Source: Megalonaias nervosa (taxonomy: Eukaryota; Mollusca; Bivalvia; Unionida; Unionidae). Taken from it: 64,000 bases of DNA. Every line of letters starts with the position of its first letter. The stretch's first letter is position 1. The stretch lies in the NCBI GenBank assembly GCA_016617855.1, contig JAECUM010004441.1, positions 1 through 64,000 of the forward strand, written 5' to 3'. Position numbers and translations under genes: made by a program. A model generated the notes under the pieces. The model did not search any database. It was not told the DNA's origin and saw only the letters and a program-made list of their open reading frames with translations. Of this stretch, positions 57,964 to 64,000 are shown one piece after another.

Positions 57964-59539
57964 CTTGCGCCTCCCCCTCGATAACTCACGCACGTCGGGG
58001 TCCAAAAACATAGACCGCACTATAAGCGAGGGTGCGAGTTACCAAGGGACCACCAAAAATCCCGCTAGACATCCAGAAAACTGCAGGGTGGGGTGGGGGA
58101 ACTGGGCTGTTTAATGGCTGATTCCTTGTTTTATAATCGAGAAAAATTGTCAATAAAGCAGTTTTCCTGATGAAGTTGTTCATTATTATCTATATATCAC
58201 ATTTATTTTCAAAATGTCCAACATCTGAAAGATCCATAACGTGACTGAAACTGGTTTCAACAACCAAACACGATACAAGCGAAAACATTTGTGTATTACG
58301 TCATGGCTTTTTGTTTTGTTGATTAGACTGGTTGCCGGAGTGATGTTTAATTTAACTGTTTTACAAAACTAGAAGTCTTTGTGGCAGAGAACCAGACTAA
58401 CTGTTGATACACTACCAAACAAGATTCCTTTTTATCAAAAAGATGCAACATTTATTTCGTGAGACAGTCGTACACGTTGAAACTCAATTTTTGTATTTTT
58501 AAAGTAGCAAAAAATTTATGCTGTGATTTCATTGCAAAAGTAATAGTGAAACTTCTTATCATCCTTGAGGATATCTCTATGTGTAAATTCGGGAATTCTC
58601 TGAAACTCGTTTTTTCAAGAATGGTCCATATCTGTGAAATAAAGCTCTTTATTTTATGAAGTACTCATTTTGCTTGGTTGCCTTGTTATCTTTAATCACA
58701 TTTATGATTGAGTAGGTTAATTTAAGGTAGTTTAAATAGATATGTACACAATACAATGTATCCCAGCTTTGGATTAATCAACTAAAATGAGTTACCCGAC
58801 ATACGACTGGTGCCGCTGGTTCTTAAGCATGTAGGATTTGTGTGCCTTTTGACTTTTTTTAATTCCACCTGCTTTATTTGATTCAAAAGACGTAATTACT
58901 GTGATAATAGAAATGGAGAGCCGCTTTTTATTTAGTGCAACAACAAATGCTTCCACTAGTCCAATATCAAAACAACACAGTGGGCACATAATTAGGTTCT
59001 CGGCGAAACGCTCGTGGACATAGCTGTTACAGTAGATCGACACATTTTATGTTTAATTACAAGGGGACACATTGCATTTATGATGATTACACTTAAAAGG
59101 AACTAAAAGATAGAAAGAACTAGAACACAAATTTCAATTGGTTAAAAAATTATTTACTTGGTATTTATTTATTTAAGTACTGCCTCCACTTGGTGTAAGT
59201 GACATTTTCATTGATCGAAATGTCCTTGAATATTGTTAATTGCAGTTTACTAAGAATGTTGTTTGAAAAGAAAATGTAACAAATTCTATAACTTTTATTA
59301 AAAGTCTATATTTCATAATGTTGATTGAAATTTCCAGGTCCTATCTACTGTTTTCAATGATAAAATGAGCGATATATCAAAAGTTTCTGTTACCAATTTC
59401 GATCGCAATTTTCTTCAAGTTCAACAAATAGGGATCAATTCTTTGGTATTTTCTGGTTTAAAAAATTGGATCCATGCCTGACCCCGCGTTATAAGCGGGT
59501 TTACGAGTTATCAGTGTGCAAGTTATCGAGGAAGTGGTG
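57964..59539. mobile_element. Non-autonomous DNA transposon, copy B
   Basis: Inverted counterpart of 30782-32344 over its whole length. Shared landmarks: cactataagcgaggg, gggctgtttaatggctga, ggtttcaacaac and ctgaccccgcgttataagcggg. Ends: ctccccctcgataactcac and cgaggaagtggtg. The flanking TA is clear only on the left. No transposase. It lies in a receptor intron. Confidence 0.85.
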
Positions 59540-59588
59540 CATCATCTTTCCTAGACCCTATCTATCTATTTCTCTCTCTGTCTCAGTC

Positions 59589-59592
<4 letters not shown>

Positions 59593-59632
<40 letters not shown>
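59593..59632. repeat. (TA)n microsatellite
   Basis: About 19-20 TA units directly after ctcagtctctg. Confidence 0.95.
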
Positions 59633-59634
<2 letters not shown>

Positions 59635-62160
59635 AGATCTCTTTCTCAGTATGAAAATACTTTCTTTTATTACTGAAATTGAGCAAATATTTCTATAAAA
59701 GTATCATAATACTTTTGACAAGTTTCTATATTAAGCCTAGCATCTTTAAATGTGTGAGTTCTCTGCCTTTTTTTTTTCTGGTGAGAAAACAAATGAAATT
59801 GTATCCAATTTTTTGTTGGAGATAAATACTGCTTTGTGCAAGCTGTTCAGTTTGCACTTTATTTTTTTATATACTTGCTGTGCAGTAAGAGTAATGTATG
59901 TAATTTAAATACTTCGGAAATGAAGATTAAGACATTCATCATATAATACAGTACTGGTTTGTTCCTCAACAGGATCTTGGATGTTAAATTTGGTCCACAA
60001 TACAGATTAACATTTAACGACTTTTTCAACTTGACAGTTTCTGTTAGTTTGTCATAAATTACTAAAGACTTTTTAATATTTTCTGGATTACTTCCTGACA
60101 TTCCACAAGTATGCTGTTAGTAATATGTAAGGGTACGAGTTTGTTATTAGACAAGACTGTAACTTTGTGTTTTTCAAAATCCAGAATAGGTGTATGGATG
60201 CATTAATATATAGCTAATTAATTTAATAATGCCATCACATCAGTATAGAAATGGCTGGTTCTTAATTACTTGCTATTTTTCTGAGTCATTTTTCATTAGT
60301 GAAATACAAATATAGTAATGACTATTTACAAATGATGTTTTGTTTTGCTGCTGTAGTATAAATAAGCAGGAAATTAATTATCAATGAAAATCAATAAAGT
60401 TGTAATTATTTAGTTTATAAACCATTTTTGAATTTTTTAAAATAAGTATTAATAAATTAGTTTAGAACCAACTAGTCCTATGTGACAAAAAAATAAGTTT
60501 TTATTTTACGCATTTAAGTGCATGTCTAAGCCCCATATTTTCCACACAAAACAAAGAAACAGAATATGATTCTTCAGATCCATTACATTTAGGGCAATCT
60601 TGAAGCATTAAATCTTTTAATTTTAAAGATTCTGACTACCTATGGTGTAAGTAACTGCAATGACTTGCACTCTTGTAAAAAGAAGCATAAAAAGTAAGTT
60701 GGATTAGAAAGCAAATATAAGCACCGAAACACATAACTAAGAAGTAAAACAAGATTAAGCACCATTTCTATTCTGCTTGCTGGCAAATCAGCATAGTCTC
60801 AACACAGTTATGTTCAATAAGCAATGGCTGCAAAGGTAATTTGTACTTGAATGTGCAGATATATTGGCATGACTAAATCCCATATTAGGAGATAAATTAA
60901 TGGAATATCAAATGAAAGATATTCTGAATTGAATTAGTAATCCTCAAAAACTTTGTCAAAGATTTAAGGAGTAGTTTCATACTCATAACTACTGTATAAA
61001 ACCTTTCAATGTCTCCATAATGAAAAACAATCTTAAAGTGAATACCAGTTTATTTGCATTGAATACTAATTTATATGTATTGTAGATGCCATAAACAACA
61101 GCTTCTAGTAGGCATCAGAATATTTGTAAAACTTAAACTAAAGATTCATTTCCCAATCCACATATAAACTTATTTGTACAAAAACACAAACATTTAGTGC
61201 AAATTCACACTTTTCTCTTTAAGCCAATGCAAATGAATTTTCAAGCATGAACATGTCAGCTAGGAAATGATCATGTGACTCTATCTGGGATACCTTCTTG
61301 TTTGCCAAGGATCAAACTGTCTCATCATTCATGGAGACATAGTTCAATATCAGTTTTATGTACCGTTATAAAGATAGGAACAACGCTGCTACCAGTGCCT
61401 CCCTCAAAAGAATTTTGACACAGCATGTTGTAACAAACATTCCTACCAAAAATTTGATCAAAACAGTGTCAGTCATTCTGGAGAAGAAATTTAAAAAAAA
61501 TCTCTCATGTATGTATAGGGTAAAGTTTGAACAAAAACTCATAGAAACTCTAGAGTGTGGTGTCAAACTTTTTCTAACTCAAAACATATAGGATTTTAAA
61601 TGAAACGTATCTTAACTTTTGTGGATCTACTATCATAGGTATCCACCAATCTTTTTCGTCCTTTTATCTCTCACTAGTTATCCTAATAACTTCATCTGAG
61701 CTGATTTGAGGAGAGTGATCATATACGGTATGATTCTCTAGGTTGATAATAACTAAAGTTCCAGAAGCACATCCAAGGAAGGAGAGGGGTGGTGTGGATT
61801 GGGACAAAAATCACATTGACAAAGGTACAGTAAGACTGACTGTTTCTTGCATCCTAAATCCATATATACCAACTGAGGTATGTTGTTCATATAGGATATG
61901 ATGATTCAGTATGATGAGTAAATGGCAACAAAGGATTCAAATCTTCAATGTAGTCTCTGGTAGGGATGGAATGTGTGGATGCTAAAGAATAAAATTCGGA
62001 TATTTGTGATTGATTTCATTCAGGTTACTCAGTTCTAAAGATTGCTACAAGTTCCCTACATGGTATGGATAGGAATTTTTATTGATGACAAGAAGAAATT
62101 GTCCCTACCATTTTGGTCCCATTTGAGAAAACTTTCTGCTTCCAAGAGGTGGCCACTTAC
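59633..62160. other. Intron, no gene supported
   Basis: Opposed open frames of 66-77 codons lie at 61358-61591, without domain or splice context. Rest AT-rich unique sequence. Confidence 0.4.
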
Positions 62161-62340
62161 CTTTGTTCCCATTTTTATTTGTCTTGTCCACCTGAGCATA
62201 CAATTTATTGGGTTCTTTCATTAAGGCTGCCTTTTTTGTGGGCTTGACAACTGCAGCATACTCAGCAACTGCGGTGCCATTACTGGCTGATGGAACAAAT
62301 CTTTGGTCTGAGGGTTCATACACAAGATTGTCTACCAACC
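62161..62340 (-). CDS. Internal exon of the host receptor-like gene (cytoplasmic tail)
   Basis: The acceptor 'tgtgtatttcaatag' precedes 62340 and a strong donor 'aacaaag|gtaagtgg' follows 62161. Length 180 nt, phase 1 in and phase 1 out. The peptide begins LVDNLVYEPSDQRFV, has AVAEYAAVVKP and ends with NKLYAQVDKTNK. Three tyrosines lie in SH2- or ITIM-like settings and there is no hydrophobic segment, as expected of a cytoplasmic tail. The membrane-spanning and extracellular exons should be further upstream, beyond 64000. The phase joins correctly to the exon at 56288, directly or through the microexon at 57178. Confidence 0.8.
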
Positions 62341-64000
62341 CTATTGAAATACACAAAAATATTCTTGTGTAGTCTAACTAAATATGGAACTGATAGGAGA
62401 GTTATCAATTCTGCAAAGGAGATAGAGATTTAGAGTTTCTTCAAAGTTAGTCTTTCAAGAAGACTATATAATAATAAAAAGAATAATAACAATTACAATA
62501 ACAAGAATCACTTGAACAGGGGTCACGCTACCAGGCGAAGTGGGCGAAAAAGTCGCCTGAGAAATGTAAACTTCGCCTTCTTCTGTTAGAAAAGCGAAAA
62601 CGACTTCGCCCTCAGATTTTTCAGAGGTAAAATGGCTGTAGATTATGACTTTTGAGATGCCCCCTCTCTGTAGCCAGTAAGTTCTGGCACTGTTGTAACC
62701 CAAGGCAAAATGTAATTACGTGGTGTTTATACCAATCAGCTTACGGCGACAAAGACATTCTTGCACATTCACATGCAAGTTTTAATAGCTAACCTTTTCC
62801 GGAGCAAGATATCAATGCTTGATATCATGAAGTTGGGTATGCTGTGCTATGATGAAAATATACCAAATTCTGTTTCGAAATTTAAACATCAATATGCAAA
62901 TAGTAATTTGCTTTTAAAAATATGATCGGTGAAGAGTGTTTTCTAATTTATATCTTCTTTTTTTATAAATGGAGATTTTAACAGCCGTATCTGCGTATTT
63001 TCTGTATAAAATCAGTTTGAAAGTGTGAATGAACTTGTAATGGCGGACATCGCTACGTATATGATATACCACTTCATTAAACTGTCTGTATTCGTAAATA
63101 ATTGCGCAAATAGATTCAGAAAAATATATAATATAATGAAAACAAAGTTTAAATATTATGTGATAGGAGATTTGGCCTAAATATTTAATAATGTAGGTCA
63201 GAAACACTTGACAATCTCTGTTGTGGAATTCGAAACAATGCTGCAAGGTCAATGTTGTTTTCTGACATACCGTAATTAATTTTCGTAAAAATACGAAAAA
63301 TATATATATAGTAATGAAGCAAATACTATTTAACCAATGCATATCGTTATTTCCAGTAGGTAGACAAATAATGCAACCATAAATAAGCAGTCCTATTAAT
63401 GAATTTTTGTAACGAAGCAAGAAAGTGTATAGTTATATTAAGAAAAGCCCTCTTTCTAAAAATAGATGCACTCAATGTGCAATACGTGTTCTTGGATGTT
63501 TCGGTTGGCGAAAAAAAGTTCCAGTTTAGTTATATATCGACTGCAGTGCTTCATTGTGTTGTCTATGAATAGTTATGTTTTATCGGGAACAAGGAAATCA
63601 GGACGAAGACTGGTTTGAAGTCACTTGTGCATTTATTCCTATGTACATGTATTAGGGGTTGTTTCAAAGAATGCTAGAAATCTTTTTGACTGCAATTTTA
63701 CACAAAACTTGTAGAAAATAAAATAATTAAGTTGTAGTTTATTAAGCATTTTTACGAACTTGCAATTAAAAGACTCTAATCTTGTTACTGCTATCAGTTA
63801 AAATTAATTACAGTGTATAGCTTCTGATGTGCTTTTTAAGTCATATGACCAAAGCACACTGCATTTACCTCAATCCAAACACACATATACCACAAGTATG
63901 AATAGAATGGGTATGAATATGATAATTTTTATACACATACAAAATGTGTTGATGATAAACATATTACACATATTTTTCAACTTCAAAATAAGGCATTGCT
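62341..64000. other. Upstream intron of the receptor-like gene
   Basis: A repeat-like block lies at 62510-62720 (minus-strand peptide ISQATFSPTSPGSVTPVQ in a frame I have seen in dispersed repeats). An open frame of 168 codons (63420-62914, minus) is rich in Ile/Phe/Tyr/Lys without any domain; given the AT content it may be chance. No transmembrane exon with fitting splice sites was found. Confidence 0.35.

Noticed and set aside
61358..61591. Opposed frames of 66-77 codons
   Set aside because: No domain, no splice signals; chance in AT-rich DNA cannot be excluded.
1..64000. CRISPR arrays, rRNA genes, bacterial operons
   Set aside because: None seen. Spliced exons, SINEs and retroelements show a eukaryotic nuclear sequence.

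Overview
This is an AT-rich, repeat-dense piece of an invertebrate nuclear genome, not a bacterial or free viral genome. A mollusc, perhaps a bivalve, is the most likely host. The grounds are tRNA-derived SINEs, DIRS and Gypsy remnants, and a diverged repeat family with phrases such as 'tttggttgaattctgtt' and 'gggccataact' that I associate with molluscan DNA. This assignment is an inference from memory. Two Polinton/Maverick elements (virus-like DNA transposons) and one host gene dominate the window.

Region 1 (1-5470) is the right part of a young Polinton (Polinton-1). It carries a protein-primed family-B DNA polymerase fused in one frame to an SF1 (Pif1/RecD-like) helicase and a C-terminal HNH domain. 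After these come an integrase (minus), a zinc-ribbon/phospholipase-A2 protein (minus), a packaging ATPase (plus) and the terminal inverted repeat. Damage is light: one stop at the polymerase-helicase junction, one frameshift in the helicase, one stop in the integrase and one frameshift in the PLA2 gene.

Region 2 (5475-28300) is intergenic or repeat DNA. It holds a minisatellite, a Gypsy gag pseudogene with an LTR-like upstream repeat, a second copy of that repeat at 13.8-14.7 kb, tandem repeats, SINEs, a near-perfect palindrome with 70-bp arms and tRNA-like boxes (22991-23144), and a foldback element (23.7-24.5 kb).

Region 3 is a host gene on the minus strand. Four phase-compatible exons (62340-62161, 57178-57143 microexon, 56288-56155, 28515-28321) encode the C-terminal cytoplasmic tail of a putative receptor with many tyrosine motifs. 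Its last intron contains the second Polinton, a DIRS element and a SINE.

Region 4 (28957-45847) is Polinton-2, about 16.9 kb, with both terminal repeats and a 5-bp flanking duplication (aacca). It is older and heavily mutated but still shows a full virion-type gene set: ATPase, an archaeo-eukaryotic primase, a giant-virus-type zinc-finger protein, integrase, the same polymerase-helicase-HNH fusion, a penton-like minor capsid candidate, a hydrophobic/helical protein, a fibre-like protein, an adenain-like protease, a pX-like protein, the major capsid protein and two further virion-protein candidates. It also hosts a 1.56-kb TA-flanked DNA transposon (sister copy at 57964-59539), a MITE-like palindrome, a tRNA-derived SINE and the orphan right end of another Polinton (33200-33540).

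Region 5 (45848-64000) is mainly introns of the receptor gene, with SINEs, a DIRS retrotransposon remnant (49.4-51.9 kb), the mollusc-like diverged repeat (53.8-55.7 kb) and the second DNA-transposon copy. The main novelty candidates are the PolB-helicase-HNH fusion, a primase in a Polinton, three tandem hairpins with a shared loop but different stems, a recurrent TATAATG start-codon motif, and the two-ended structure of the Polinton terminal repeats.
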